From Dyella caseinilytica (lineage in GTDB: Bacteria; Pseudomonadota; Gammaproteobacteria; Xanthomonadales; Rhodanobacteraceae): DNA of 64,000 nt. The notes beneath the pieces are model-generated. The model was not told where the DNA came from. It worked only from the letters and a program-made list of their open reading frames with translations, and did not search any database. This document shows, one piece after another, positions 51,094 to 60,752 of this stretch. Each line of letters starts with the position of its first letter. The first letter of the stretch is position 1. The position numbers and the translations under genes are program-made. The stretch lies in the NCBI RefSeq assembly GCF_016865235.1, contig NZ_CP064030.1, positions 3,906,001 to 3,970,000 of the forward strand, read 5' to 3'.

Positions 51094-53268
51094 ATGCCAT
51101 CCGTCCTTCGTATCGCTCTGCCGGTACCTCTGCCCACCCTGTTCGACTACCTGCCGCCGGCAAGCGGCCAGGCCGTCGCGGGCAGTCGTGTGCTCGTGCC
51201 GTTCGGACGCGGCAAAGCGGTTGGCGTTGTGGTGGAAACCGACGTCGACTCAAACGTAGGCAGCGCGCGGCTCAAACGTGTGTCGCGCGTACTCGATGAT
51301 GCTCCGCTGCTCGATGCCGAATTGATGCAGACACTGGCCTGGGCTGCCGACTACTGGCTTGGCGCGCCCGGCGAAGCCTACGCCAACGCGCTGCCGCTGC
51401 TGTTGCGCGAAGACAAACCTTTACCGGAAACCCGCGAACCGGCGTGGCAACTCACCATCGCGGGCTTAAGCGCACTGGATGCCGGCAGCCGGCGCGGCGG
51501 AAGCCGTGCGCTGCTGCAAGTACTAGCCGAAGGTCCGCAATCAGCCACCGAGCTGGATCTGGCATTGCCCGACTGGCGTGCGGCGGCGCGGCGACTGGCT
51601 GATGCAGGTCTGATTGAGCGCGGCGAACTGGCCATGTCGCCAATGCCCCAGCCATCGCTGCGGCCCCCCGTCTTGCACCCCGAACAAGAAGCGGCCGTGA
51701 GCGCGGTCGCCGCCGCCTTCGATCGGTTCCAGCCGTTCCTGCTCGACGGCATCACGGGCAGCGGCAAGACCGAGGTCTACCTCGCCTTGATCGAACAAGC
51801 ACTGGCGCAGGACAAGCAAACGCTGCTGCTGGTGCCGGAAATAGGCCTCGCCCCACAAACCGTGCGCCGATTGCGCGAACGCCTCGGCGTACCGGTCGAG
51901 GTCCTGCATTCCAATCTGGCCGAAGGCGAACGCGCACGCGCCTGGCTGCGAATGCGCTCGGGCGAATCGAAAGTCGTTCTTGGTACACGTTCCGCCGTAT
52001 TCACCCCGCTGCCGCAAGCGGGACTGATCATCGTAGACGAAGAACACGATGGTGCTTACAAGCAGCAGGAAGGCTTCCGCTATCACGCCCGTGACCTCGC
52101 GCTGGTCCGCGGACGCGCGCTCAACGTGCCGGTGATGCTGGGTTCTGCCACGCCATCGCTGGAAAGCCTGGCCAATGTCGAAGCAGGCCGCTATCAGGCG
52201 CTGCATCTGCGCTCGCGGCCAAGTGCGGTGCGACCGCCGCAGGTGCAGATCATCGATATGCGTGCGCAACGGCTGGAACATGGTCTTTCGCCTGCGCTGC
52301 TGCATACCGTCGGCGAAACCGTGGCGCGCGGCGAACAGGTATTGGTGTTTCGCAACCGTCGCGGTTACGCACCCGTGTTGCTGTGCCATAGCTGCGGCTG
52401 GCATGCGGAATGTCCGCGCTGCGAACATCCGATGACCTTGCACGCTGCGTGGCGGCGGCTGATCTGCCACCACTGCGATCATCAATCCGCCATACCCACC
52501 ACCTGCCCGGCTTGCGGCAGCAACGAACTGAAACCCCAGGGCCAAGGCACCGAACGGTTGGAAGAAGCGCTCACCGCGCATTTTCCGCAAACACCGGTGT
52601 TGCGCATCGACCGCGAAACCACACGCCGCCGCGATGCCTTCGAACAGCTGCTCGCCAACCTGCAAGCCGATGCGCCCGTCATTCTGGTTGGCACACAAAT
52701 GCTGGCCAAAGGCCACGATCTGCCCAATCTGACGCTCGTCGCTATTGTGGGCGTGGATGAAGGTTTGCTCAGCGTAGATTTCCGCGCCGGCGAACGACTG
52801 GCACAGCTGGTGGTGCAAGTGGCCGGACGTGCCGGACGCGCCAGCAAACCCGGCCGCGTGCTGCTGCAGACACACCACCCGGATCATCCCCTGCTACGCA
52901 GCTTGCTGTCGCAAGGCTACGCAGCGGCCGCCAAAGACTTGCTGGTCGAACGCCATCAAACCGGCTTACCGCCGTTTGGTCATCAGGTGTTGCTGCGCGC
53001 TGAAGCGCATGAGCGTATGACCGTTGACGCCTTCCTGGGCGAAGCACGTGCCGCGTTACCCGATACGGATACCTTGCAAATTGCGGGCCCCATGCCAGCG
53101 CCGATGCCATTGCGCGCAGGGCGCCAGCGCGGGCAGTTGCTGATCGAATCGACCACACGCCGTCATCTGCATGCGGCAGTGCGGCCGTGGTCATTGCAAC
53201 TTGCGCAGCTGCCGAGCGCACGCAAGGTGCGCTGGTCGCTGGATGTGGATCCGGTCGATTTGTATTGA
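51094..53268 (+). CDS. priA: Primosomal replication protein N' (DNA helicase PriA)
   Basis: A 724-aa helicase with the PriA order. The N-terminal 3'-DNA-binding domain (LPVPLPTLFDYLPP, GSRVLVPFGRGKAVGVV) is followed by Walker A (GITGSGKTEVY), the DEEH box (IIVDEEHDGAYKQQ) and GSATPSLESL. Eight zinc-binding cysteines lie in the insert (CHSCGWHAECPRCEHP, CHHCDH, CPACGSNE). Motif V/VI regions (LVGTQMLAKGHD, QVAGRAGR) complete it. It restarts replication at stalled forks. The length matches E. coli (732). It appears monocistronic and is preceded by DnaA boxes. Confidence 0.97.
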   Translation: MPSVLRIALPVPLPTLFDYLPPASGQAVAGSRVLVPFGRGKAVGVVVETDVDSNVGSARLKRVSRVLDDAPLLDAELMQTLAWAADYWLGAPGEAYANALPLLLREDKPLPETREPAWQLTIAGLSALDAGSRRGGSRALLQVLAEGPQSATELDLALPDWRAAARRLADAGLIERGELAMSPMPQPSLRPPVLHPEQEAAVSAVAAAFDRFQPFLLDGITGSGKTEVYLALIEQALAQDKQTLLLVPEIGLAPQTVRRLRERLGVPVEVLHSNLAEGERARAWLRMRSGESKVVLGTRSAVFTPLPQAGLIIVDEEHDGAYKQQEGFRYHARDLALVRGRALNVPVMLGSATPSLESLANVEAGRYQALHLRSRPSAVRPPQVQIIDMRAQRLEHGLSPALLHTVGETVARGEQVLVFRNRRGYAPVLLCHSCGWHAECPRCEHPMTLHAAWRRLICHHCDHQSAIPTTCPACGSNELKPQGQGTERLEEALTAHFPQTPVLRIDRETTRRRDAFEQLLANLQADAPVILVGTQMLAKGHDLPNLTLVAIVGVDEGLLSVDFRAGERLAQLVVQVAGRAGRASKPGRVLLQTHHPDHPLLRSLLSQGYAAAAKDLLVERHQTGLPPFGHQVLLRAEAHERMTVDAFLGEARAALPDTDTLQIAGPMPAPMPLRAGRQRGQLLIESTTRRHLHAAVRPWSLQLAQLPSARKVRWSLDVDPVDLY

Positions 53269-53319
53269 CACGCGATTAGGCGTTTCCAGAGATATCTGGA
53301 TCATCACGAACGCCGACGA

Positions 53320-54798
53320 TCATTGCGTCGACGTTTTTTCAGCCGCCTGCGCAACCGTCCTGCCATCAAAACCAGCCGCATCGCGCGTCCATCCACCACC
53401 CAGCGCGCGAATCAGGTTCACGCTCGCTTGCAGGCGCCGCGTACGAATCGCCTCTGCATCGCGTTGTGCTGATAAAGCTGCGGTCTGTGCTGTCACCACT
53501 TCCAGATAGTTGACGATGCCTTCGCGATAACGATTGGTAGCAATGGTCAAAGTCTTTTGCGCCGCGACCTCCGCCTCGTCTTCCTGATTGGCCTCGGTAC
53601 CCAGATCGCGCAGCAGCACAAGGTTATCTTCCACCTGACGAAATGCCGTCAGCACGGTCTGCCGGTAATCCGCCGATGCCTCGGCAAATTCCGCATGCGC
53701 CTGGCGCAACTGAGCACGACGCAAGCCGGCATCAAACAGATTCAGCGTAGCCAGTGGCCCCAGCGCCCAAAAGCGGTTGCCCATGGAAAGAAGATTGCCG
53801 AAGCCAGTGTTCTGAAAACCATAACCACCCGACAGGCTCAGATCGGGAAAGAACGCCGCGCGCGCGACGCCGATACCCGCATTGGCCGCAAACACGCGCC
53901 GTTCCGCCGAGGCAATATCGGGCCGACGTTCAAGCAACGTAGAGGGCAGCCCCGGCGGTGTGACAGGCAACTGCAACTGCTGCGGATCCGACTCCAGCGA
54001 GAAACTCGAAGCGGGCTCGCCAACGAGTGCAGCAATAGCATGCTCAGTCAGCGCGCGCTGAGCTTGCACTTCCGTCACCTGTGCTTGCGCGTCATGCAAT
54101 TGCGCCTGCGCGCGCGACACATCCATGCCCGATGCGATACCGCCTTCGTGTCGGTTTTCGGTCAGTTCCAGCGCGCGCTCGTACGCCTTCAACGTGCTAT
54201 TGAGAATGCCGTCCTGAATGTCGTATCCACGCAAGCGCACGTAGTCATCGGCCAGTTGTGCTTCCAGACTGAGCTTGGCTGAAGCAAGATCGGCTTGCGC
54301 TGCTTGCGACAACGCATGTCCCTGACTGACTTCGTTGCGAATGCGACCCCACAGATCGAGGTCATAATTGACGCCGACACCTACCGTGTCGCTGTCGTAC
54401 TCATTGGGCTGATCGCTGCCACGCAGGGGACGGTTATCCGACTGGCGCGCGCGCTCCGGATTGGCGGCGAAATCCAAACTGGGGAACATGCCCGAACGCA
54501 ACTGGCTTTCGAAAGCACGCGCCGTGTCGTAGCGCGCCAGTGCTGCGGCAAGGCTCGGATTGTCCGCATCAAGTTTCGACTCCAGTTGACCCAGCTGGCG
54601 ATCGTCATACAACGCCCACCAGCTGCCGCGCGGTAGTTCATCCGAAGGCTGCGCGACTTTCCATGCCGTGCCCGCTTCCTTGAAGGAAGCGGGCATCGGT
54701 GGCAACGAAGGCGTGTGATAAGTCGGCGCCAGCGAGCAGCCGCCCAGCATCGCGACGGCGGCGGCAACGGCTAACAGACGATCAACGTGCAGTTTCAT
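53320..54798 (-). CDS. Outer-membrane efflux lipoprotein (OprM/NodT type)
   Basis: A 492-aa TolC-like outer-membrane factor. The lipoprotein signal MKLHVDRLLAVAAAVAMLGGC has its lipobox Cys at 21. Two repeated halves follow; the second includes LERRPDIASAERRVFAANAGIGVARAAFFPDLSLSGGYG, a hallmark of NodT-family proteins. It forms the exit duct of the RND pump encoded upstream on the same strand. The start at 54798 places the lipobox correctly and overlaps the adaptor gene by 17 nt. Confidence 0.94.
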   Translation of the reverse strand: MKLHVDRLLAVAAAVAMLGGCSLAPTYHTPSLPPMPASFKEAGTAWKVAQPSDELPRGSWWALYDDRQLGQLESKLDADNPSLAAALARYDTARAFESQLRSGMFPSLDFAANPERARQSDNRPLRGSDQPNEYDSDTVGVGVNYDLDLWGRIRNEVSQGHALSQAAQADLASAKLSLEAQLADDYVRLRGYDIQDGILNSTLKAYERALELTENRHEGGIASGMDVSRAQAQLHDAQAQVTEVQAQRALTEHAIAALVGEPASSFSLESDPQQLQLPVTPPGLPSTLLERRPDIASAERRVFAANAGIGVARAAFFPDLSLSGGYGFQNTGFGNLLSMGNRFWALGPLATLNLFDAGLRRAQLRQAHAEFAEASADYRQTVLTAFRQVEDNLVLLRDLGTEANQEDEAEVAAQKTLTIATNRYREGIVNYLEVVTAQTAALSAQRDAEAIRTRRLQASVNLIRALGGGWTRDAAGFDGRTVAQAAEKTSTQ

Positions 54799-55996
54799 GA
54801 CCCTTCTCCGTAGCTGCCTCGACGGCAGCCCCGTTGTCGCTGGTATCGAGTTGCACCCGATCGCCATTCATCAGCGAATCGGGTGGATTCTCAATGACAC
54901 GGTCGCTTTGCGTCAGACCTTGATCGATCAACAAGGTCTGCCCAAGGTCCATTCCGATATGCACATCGCGCAAATGCGCACGGCTATCAGGCCCGAACAC
55001 CGCTACCTGCGCTCCATGCGCGCGGAAGATAAGTGCGCTGGCTGGCACGCTGATCAGGTTGGGATTGGTTTCCAGTGCGAGCTTCACATCAGCGTAATCA
55101 CCCGGCTTCAAGGCACCGTCGGTGTTATCGGCCTCGAACTGCGCCAGCATGCTGCCGGAAGTCTGGTTGATGGCACCGGAGTTACCGAGCAAGGTGGCCT
55201 CGAACGTGCGGCCCGGGTGTTCGGGCACGCTCAAGTTCACCTTCATACCAGGCTTGATACCGCCGGCATCCACTTCCGGAATCGGCACATACAAGCGCAT
55301 GTGGCTGGTATCGGAAACCGTAAACAATTCCTGGTTGCTGCTGTCGTTGTTGGCGGTGATCAAATCGCCCACGTCGGTATGGCGCGCCGTCACCAGGCCA
55401 TTGAAGGGTGCAACGATTTTCTTGAAGGTTTCCAGCGCGTCCAGGCGATCCACATCGGCCTTGGCTGCCAGCACTGTCGCTTGCGCCGCCTGAGCTTCGC
55501 CGATTTTCTCGTCGACCTCCTGCTTGGACACCGAATCGGAAGTCAGCAGGTGCTGCCAACGCCGCGAAGTGATGTTGGCGAGATTGGCATCGGCCTGTGC
55601 CTTGACCAGTACGGCCTTGGCCTGCTCCAACTGCTGATCCAGCTCGGGCGTGTCGACCGTGGCCAGCACTTCGCCGGCTTTCACTTTGTCACCGATATCC
55701 TTGTACCAATTCTTCAGGTAACCGCTGACGCGTGCATGGATGGGTGAGCTGTACCACGCTTCCAGGTGACCAGGCAGCGTAATCACATGCGTCTTGTCGG
55801 GATCCGATGGCGGCGCCAGGCGCACGGTGGGAATCAGCTGCGCATCGGTCCATTGCACGAGTTCATGATGATCGTGATAGCGGATCGCCAGGCCACCGCC
55901 GACAATCAGCACGGCCGCAATGGCGCCAAAGATACTGAGCTTTTTCAAGCGCGGCGGGCGCGCCGCGACTTGCACGGGTGCAGGGTTATGCGACAT
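54782..55996 (-). CDS. RND efflux periplasmic adaptor (membrane fusion protein)
   Basis: A 404-aa adaptor. An N-terminal membrane anchor (LSIFGAIAAVLIVGGGLAI, about 19-37) is followed by a lipoyl half-motif (SGYLKNWYKDIGDKVKAGEVLATVDTPELD), an alpha-hairpin, the second lipoyl half (KKIVAPFNGLVTARHTDVGDLI) and beta-barrel domains. It bridges the RND permease and outer-membrane duct. The start at 55996 (MSHNPAPVQ) has AGGAA upstream and overlaps the permease gene end by 11 nt. Confidence 0.94.
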   Translation of the reverse strand: MSHNPAPVQVAARPPRLKKLSIFGAIAAVLIVGGGLAIRYHDHHELVQWTDAQLIPTVRLAPPSDPDKTHVITLPGHLEAWYSSPIHARVSGYLKNWYKDIGDKVKAGEVLATVDTPELDQQLEQAKAVLVKAQADANLANITSRRWQHLLTSDSVSKQEVDEKIGEAQAAQATVLAAKADVDRLDALETFKKIVAPFNGLVTARHTDVGDLITANNDSSNQELFTVSDTSHMRLYVPIPEVDAGGIKPGMKVNLSVPEHPGRTFEATLLGNSGAINQTSGSMLAQFEADNTDGALKPGDYADVKLALETNPNLISVPASALIFRAHGAQVAVFGPDSRAHLRDVHIGMDLGQTLLIDQGLTQSDRVIENPPDSLMNGDRVQLDTSDNGAAVEAATEKGHETAR

Positions 55997-58900
55997 GGGG
56001 AATTCCTGCGGCAGGTTCGGATTCGGAAGAAGTTTGTTCGCGGCCATGCACGATGCTGAAAATCACCGGCACGAACAGCAAGGTGGCGGCGGTGGCAAAC
56101 AGCAGACCGCCAATCACCGCGCGGCCGAGCGGCGAGTTCTGCTCTTGCGTCAGCGCCATCGGCAGCATGCCGATGATCATCGCCAGCGCGGTCATGCAAA
56201 CCGGGCGGAAACGGGTGAAGCCGGCTTCCAGCGCCGCTTTCATCGCATCGCCATGTTCGGCCAGGCGTTCGCGGGCAAAGCTCACCACCAGAATGGAGTT
56301 GGCGGTGGCCACGCCCATGCACATGATGGCGCCGGTCAGGGCAGGTACCGATAGCGTGGTGTGCGTGGCAAACAGCATCCACACGATGCCAGCCAACGCA
56401 GCAGGCAACGCCGTGATAATCACGAACGGATCGAGCCACGACTGGAAGTTCACCACGATCAGCATGTAGATCAGCACGATCGCTGCCAACAGGCCGAATA
56501 GCAGGCCGGAGAAAGCCGTATTCATGGCGGTGACCTGACCATAAAGGCCGACCGTCGTGCCTTTCGGGCGATCCTTGGCGAAATCGTTGAGCACCTTCTG
56601 GATGCCGGAAGACACCGCACCAAGATCGCGTCCTTGCACGGCAGCGTAGATATCGAAAGACGGTGCGATGTTGTAGTGCGTCACGATCGCCGGCGTATCC
56701 GTACGCGTGATCGAGGCCAACGCACCAAGCGTCTGCTGCGCACCGGTGCTTGCCGATGTCACCGGCAAGCTCTGCAATTGCGCCATGCTATCCATGTTGT
56801 ACTGCGGCGTTTGCGCCACCACTGCGTAGGACACACCGGTCCGCGGGTTGAGCCAGAAGGTCGGTGCAACCTGCGAACTGCCGGCCAGCGAAGCCACCAT
56901 GCTGTCGGTGACGTCCTTCTCGGTAATGCCGAGCTGGTCGGCGCGCACGCGGTCGACATTGACGTTCAGTTGCGGCTGACCGGTCGACTGCTGCAAACGC
57001 ACGTCGGCAATGCCAGGAATGCTCTGCATGCGGCGCATGATCTGGATCGCATAGGCCTGGTTGGCTTGCAGATTGCGTCCCGCGATCTTTACATCCAGCG
57101 GCGCGGGCGCACCGAAGTTAAGGATCTGACTGGCCATGTCCGCGGGCAAGAACGCAAAGTCCGTACCAGGAAACTGGTGGGGTAGCACGCTGCGCAGCTT
57201 CTTGACGAATTCGTCGGTGGGAGCGTGACCTTCCTTGAGCAAGATCTGGATATCGCCATCCTGCGGACCGATCGTGCCGGTGTTGCTGTACACCATGTTG
57301 ATGCCGCTGATCGGCAAGCCGATGTTGTCGATGATGTTGTCCAGCTGCGACGGCGGAATCACCTTGCGTATGGCGTTCTCGATGCGATCGAATTCTGCCG
57401 CTGTATCCTCGATGCGCGTACCAACCGGCGCGCGCACGTGCAAAGCAATCGCGCCTGCGTCCGTACTGGGGAAAAAGTCGCGTCCCAGGAACGGCACCAG
57501 CGCGAACGAAGCCACCACAAATCCAAGGAACCCGAGCACGAACTTCTTGCGCGTAGATAGTGCGAGGGCCAGCGTGCCGTAGTAAGCATCGCGGATGCTG
57601 GAGAAGCGGCGCTCGAATCCTTGCTGGAAATTCACCAGCGCGCGGCGCAGGGAGCTGCGGCGTATCGGCGGATGCTGATCACCTTCGTGCTTGTTGATAA
57701 ACGGGTCTTCCGGATGATGACCTTCACCGCTTTCCATGACATGCGGCTTGAGAAGATACATCGCCATGGTCGGCACCAGGGTGCGCGACAGCACGAACGA
57801 GGAGATCATCGCAAAGATCACCGCCAATGCCATCGGGCGGAACAGGAAGCCTGCGATGCCTTCGAGCATGAACATCGGCACGAACACGATACAGATGCAA
57901 AGCAGCGAAACAAAAGCTGGCGTCACAATCTGTTTGGCGCCATCCATGATCGCCGTTTCGACATCCTTGCCTTGTTCCAGATGCCAGTTGATGTTCTCGA
58001 TGGTCACCGTAGCGTCGTCCACGAGAATACCCACTGCCAGCGCGAGGCCACCGAGGGTCATCACGTTAAGCGTTTGCCCGAAAGTGGCCAGCAATGCGAT
58101 GGCCGACAGCACCGCAAGCGGAATCGAAACCGCGATGATCACCGTCGAACGCCAGCTGCCCAGGAAGATCAGGATCATCAGCGAGGTCAGGCAGGCGGCA
58201 ATGATGCCTTCGCGTGCCACCGACGTCACCGCTGCTTTCACAAACACCGATTGATCGCCGAGTGCCTTGATTTTCAGCGACGACGGCGTGGTTTCCTCGA
58301 TCAGCGGCAGCATGTTCTTGATGCCAGCCACGACCGCCAGCGTTGAGGCGTTGCCGTTCTTGAGTGCAGACATCAGCACGGCGCGATGGCCATCTACGCG
58401 CACGATGTTCTGCTGCGGTGGCGAACCATCACGTACGTGCGCAACCTGACCGATGGTGATGGTGGCGCCATTGACCGTCTTGATTGGCAGGTTGTTCAGC
58501 TCTTCAATCGCCTCCGGGCTATCGTTGAGCTGCACCATGTAATCGTCCTGGCCGATCTTGATGTCACCCACCGGCACGATCTGGTTCTGCGCGGCCAGTG
58601 CATCGCCGACGTCCTGGGCGGACAGGCCCTTGGCGGCCAGCGCCTGCGGATCGAGATCGAGCATCACTTCGCGATTCTTGCCACCGTAAGGCGTCGGAAT
58701 CGCCACGCCGGCCACATTGGTCAGCGCTGGACGGATGAAGTTCTGGGCGGTGTCGAGAATCTGCTGCTCGGAAAGCTTGTTGCTGGAAAGCGCCAACTGC
58801 AGGATCGGCACGGTAGAAGCGTTGTAATTGATGATCTGCGGCGGCGTGATGCCGGGCGGCATCTGCTTGAGCACCGTCTGCGAGATCGACGTGACCTGCG

Positions 58901-59222
58901 CCGTGGCCGTGCGAATATCCACGCTCGGCTGGAAGAAGATCTTCACCACGCCAATGCCCGGCAGCGATTCTGATTCGATGTGTTCGATGTCGTTGACCGA
59001 GGAGCTGAGCGAGCGCTCGTAGTAGTAGATCACGCGGCCCGACATGTCGCTGGGCGAAAGACCGTTGTAGGTCCACACCACACTGATCACCGGGATGCCG
59101 ATGTTCGGGAAGATATCCGTGGGCGTGCGCAAGGCGGCCAATGGCCCGACCAGCAGGATAAACAGCGCGAGGACGATGAAAGTAAGGGGACGCGAGAGTG
59201 CGATCCGGACGAGGGCCAACAT
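55986..59222 (-). CDS. RND efflux pump inner-membrane permease
   Basis: A 1078-aa RND transporter with 12 transmembrane helices and two large periplasmic loops. The proton-relay aspartate pair lies in TM4 (LALAVGILVDDATVTIENI). Its N-terminus (RPLTFIVLALFILLVGPLAALRTPTDIFP) and PGIGVVKIFFQPSVD resemble the HAE/hydrophobe-type pumps rather than metal pumps. In this operon the permease comes first, followed by adaptor and outer-membrane factor; most RND operons start with the adaptor. The adjacent two-component system probably controls it. The substrate cannot be read from sequence. Confidence 0.94.
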   Translation of the reverse strand: MLALVRIALSRPLTFIVLALFILLVGPLAALRTPTDIFPNIGIPVISVVWTYNGLSPSDMSGRVIYYYERSLSSSVNDIEHIESESLPGIGVVKIFFQPSVDIRTATAQVTSISQTVLKQMPPGITPPQIINYNASTVPILQLALSSNKLSEQQILDTAQNFIRPALTNVAGVAIPTPYGGKNREVMLDLDPQALAAKGLSAQDVGDALAAQNQIVPVGDIKIGQDDYMVQLNDSPEAIEELNNLPIKTVNGATITIGQVAHVRDGSPPQQNIVRVDGHRAVLMSALKNGNASTLAVVAGIKNMLPLIEETTPSSLKIKALGDQSVFVKAAVTSVAREGIIAACLTSLMILIFLGSWRSTVIIAVSIPLAVLSAIALLATFGQTLNVMTLGGLALAVGILVDDATVTIENINWHLEQGKDVETAIMDGAKQIVTPAFVSLLCICIVFVPMFMLEGIAGFLFRPMALAVIFAMISSFVLSRTLVPTMAMYLLKPHVMESGEGHHPEDPFINKHEGDQHPPIRRSSLRRALVNFQQGFERRFSSIRDAYYGTLALALSTRKKFVLGFLGFVVASFALVPFLGRDFFPSTDAGAIALHVRAPVGTRIEDTAAEFDRIENAIRKVIPPSQLDNIIDNIGLPISGINMVYSNTGTIGPQDGDIQILLKEGHAPTDEFVKKLRSVLPHQFPGTDFAFLPADMASQILNFGAPAPLDVKIAGRNLQANQAYAIQIMRRMQSIPGIADVRLQQSTGQPQLNVNVDRVRADQLGITEKDVTDSMVASLAGSSQVAPTFWLNPRTGVSYAVVAQTPQYNMDSMAQLQSLPVTSASTGAQQTLGALASITRTDTPAIVTHYNIAPSFDIYAAVQGRDLGAVSSGIQKVLNDFAKDRPKGTTVGLYGQVTAMNTAFSGLLFGLLAAIVLIYMLIVVNFQSWLDPFVIITALPAALAGIVWMLFATHTTLSVPALTGAIMCMGVATANSILVVSFARERLAEHGDAMKAALEAGFTRFRPVCMTALAMIIGMLPMALTQEQNSPLGRAVIGGLLFATAATLLFVPVIFSIVHGREQTSSESEPAAGIPHVA

Positions 59223-59282
59223 AGGGCAGGTTCCAGCAGCTTGCGTTAGCGCTGGCGCCTATTATCAGCACCGTCTGATAGA

Positions 59283-59301
59283 CATGCCTTTCATAGGCAT
59301 G
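59283..59301. promoter_or_regulatory. Inverted repeat in the RND operon promoter
   Basis: A perfect 7-bp inverted repeat CATGCCT-TTCAT-AGGCATG lies in the 114-bp gap between the histidine kinase gene and the RND permease start, about 60 bp upstream of the latter. It is a candidate operator for the pump; the binding protein is unknown. Confidence 0.5.
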
Positions 59302-59336
59302 AAGATTGTTTAATGAAAGTCGGCTAAATGCGGCTG

Positions 59337-60752
59337 CTAAGCGGTTTCGGGCGTTTCCCGATGGGGCTGTAACGGACAATTCATGCCCATACGGGTGCCG
59401 GGACCGTGTCCGTCGATGCTCAGTTCAAAGTCATGCAGCTTGGCGATAGCTGCCACGATACTCAGCCCCAAGCCATGCCCGGATGCGTCACGATTGCCTT
59501 CGCCGCGGTAAAAACGCTGCCATACCGCGTGGCGTTGTTCTTCCGGAATGCCCGGGCCGCTGTCCGCCACCTCGATATGCGCCAGATCAGGAGCGATACG
59601 CTGCACCATCAGGCCGACCCGTCCGCCCACCGGGGTGAACTTGATCGCATTACCGACCAAGTTACCGACGGCCTCGAACAGCAAATCCGGATCGGCCTGC
59701 ACGATCAAGCCAGGCTCGGACTCAAGCTCAAATTGCAGTTGCTGATCCTCGGCCAGTGGGGCATAGAGTTCGTACACCCGCTCCAGCGTTTCACCGAGAT
59801 CGACGTCGACAAAGCCTTCGCGGCGGCGGCGGTCTTCCAGTTCGGAGATGCGCAGCAATGCGCGAAACCTGGCGAGTACCTCGTCGACATCGGACGCGCA
59901 GCGCTCAATAAGCGAGGCATGCGGATCCTGCTCGTTCAGTTCCTGCTGCACGCGGTACAGTTGTGAACGCAGACGCGTCAGTGGTGTGCGCAAATCGTGC
60001 GCGATATTGTCGCAAACACCTTTTACCTCGCCCATCAGCCGCTCGATCTGGTCGAGCATATCGTTGACGATGGCGGCAAGCCGATCCAGTTCATCGCCAC
60101 GATTGCTTACCGGCAAGCGCTGTCGCAGATCGCCGCGCATGATCGGGTGCGTAGCCGATTCGATCTGCCGGATGCGCCGCCGCGGTCCTCGATTGAGAAT
60201 CAGGCCGCCGATGAGGCCCGGCACGAGGGTGAACGAAACGCCCCACCACACCGCGTGCGAAATGATGTTGCCAACGCGCGCCGCGATGCGCGTGGTGTGC
60301 GCGAGCACTAGGATCTGCCCACCGGGAAGATGCGCGGCAATCACAGAAAGTTTCGACGTCGCCGGCGCAAACGGTCCGCTGATCACCTGCTCGGTTGGCA
60401 TGCGCACCGAATCCGAATCGATCTTCAAGCCGGCAGGGAATTGCAGCACGTCGCCGTATTGCCATTTCTTGTTCGCGTCGAACAAGCCCCACGCGTTGTA
60501 ATTAGTGCGTTCCAGAATGACGTAATCATTCAACGCCACCAGCATGTGCTCCTGATCGAGGCCGCGCAGATAAGTGACCTGCTGCTTGAGCTGCATGTCC
60601 GTGCGCGTTTCGAGGTAATGCAGGGTTTCCCAATAAATGTAACCCAGCAGCATCGTGCCCCAGATGACGAAGAACACACCATAGGCGAGCAGCAGCCGCG
60701 ACGTGGTTGCCCGCCAGTGGATCGACAGGTTCCTGGCGGTTGCACTAGCCAA
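59337..60752 (-). CDS. Sensor histidine kinase
   Basis: A 471-aa kinase. TM1 spans about 19-38, a periplasmic sensor region about 39-160, TM2 about 165-187, and a HAMP domain follows. The DHp H-box is NIAHDLRTPLTRLR with H252 the phospho-acceptor. The ATP-binding domain shows N (GNLVGNAIKFTP), G1 (DSGPGIP) and G2 (GHGLGLSIV) boxes. Translation likely starts at a TTG (60752) overlapping the response-regulator stop by 8 nt, so the pair is coupled. The periplasmic stimulus is not identifiable. It probably regulates the RND operon that follows. Confidence 0.92.
   Translation of the reverse strand: MASATARNLSIHWRATTSRLLLAYGVFFVIWGTMLLGYIYWETLHYLETRTDMQLKQQVTYLRGLDQEHMLVALNDYVILERTNYNAWGLFDANKKWQYGDVLQFPAGLKIDSDSVRMPTEQVISGPFAPATSKLSVIAAHLPGGQILVLAHTTRIAARVGNIISHAVWWGVSFTLVPGLIGGLILNRGPRRRIRQIESATHPIMRGDLRQRLPVSNRGDELDRLAAIVNDMLDQIERLMGEVKGVCDNIAHDLRTPLTRLRSQLYRVQQELNEQDPHASLIERCASDVDEVLARFRALLRISELEDRRRREGFVDVDLGETLERVYELYAPLAEDQQLQFELESEPGLIVQADPDLLFEAVGNLVGNAIKFTPVGGRVGLMVQRIAPDLAHIEVADSGPGIPEEQRHAVWQRFYRGEGNRDASGHGLGLSIVAAIAKLHDFELSIDGHGPGTRMGMNCPLQPHRETPETA

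Noticed and set aside
59337..60752. Frameshift at the start of the histidine kinase
   Set aside because: The absence of an ATG is explained by a TTG start overlapping the response-regulator stop by 8 nt. The TM1 region follows directly and the frame is intact.
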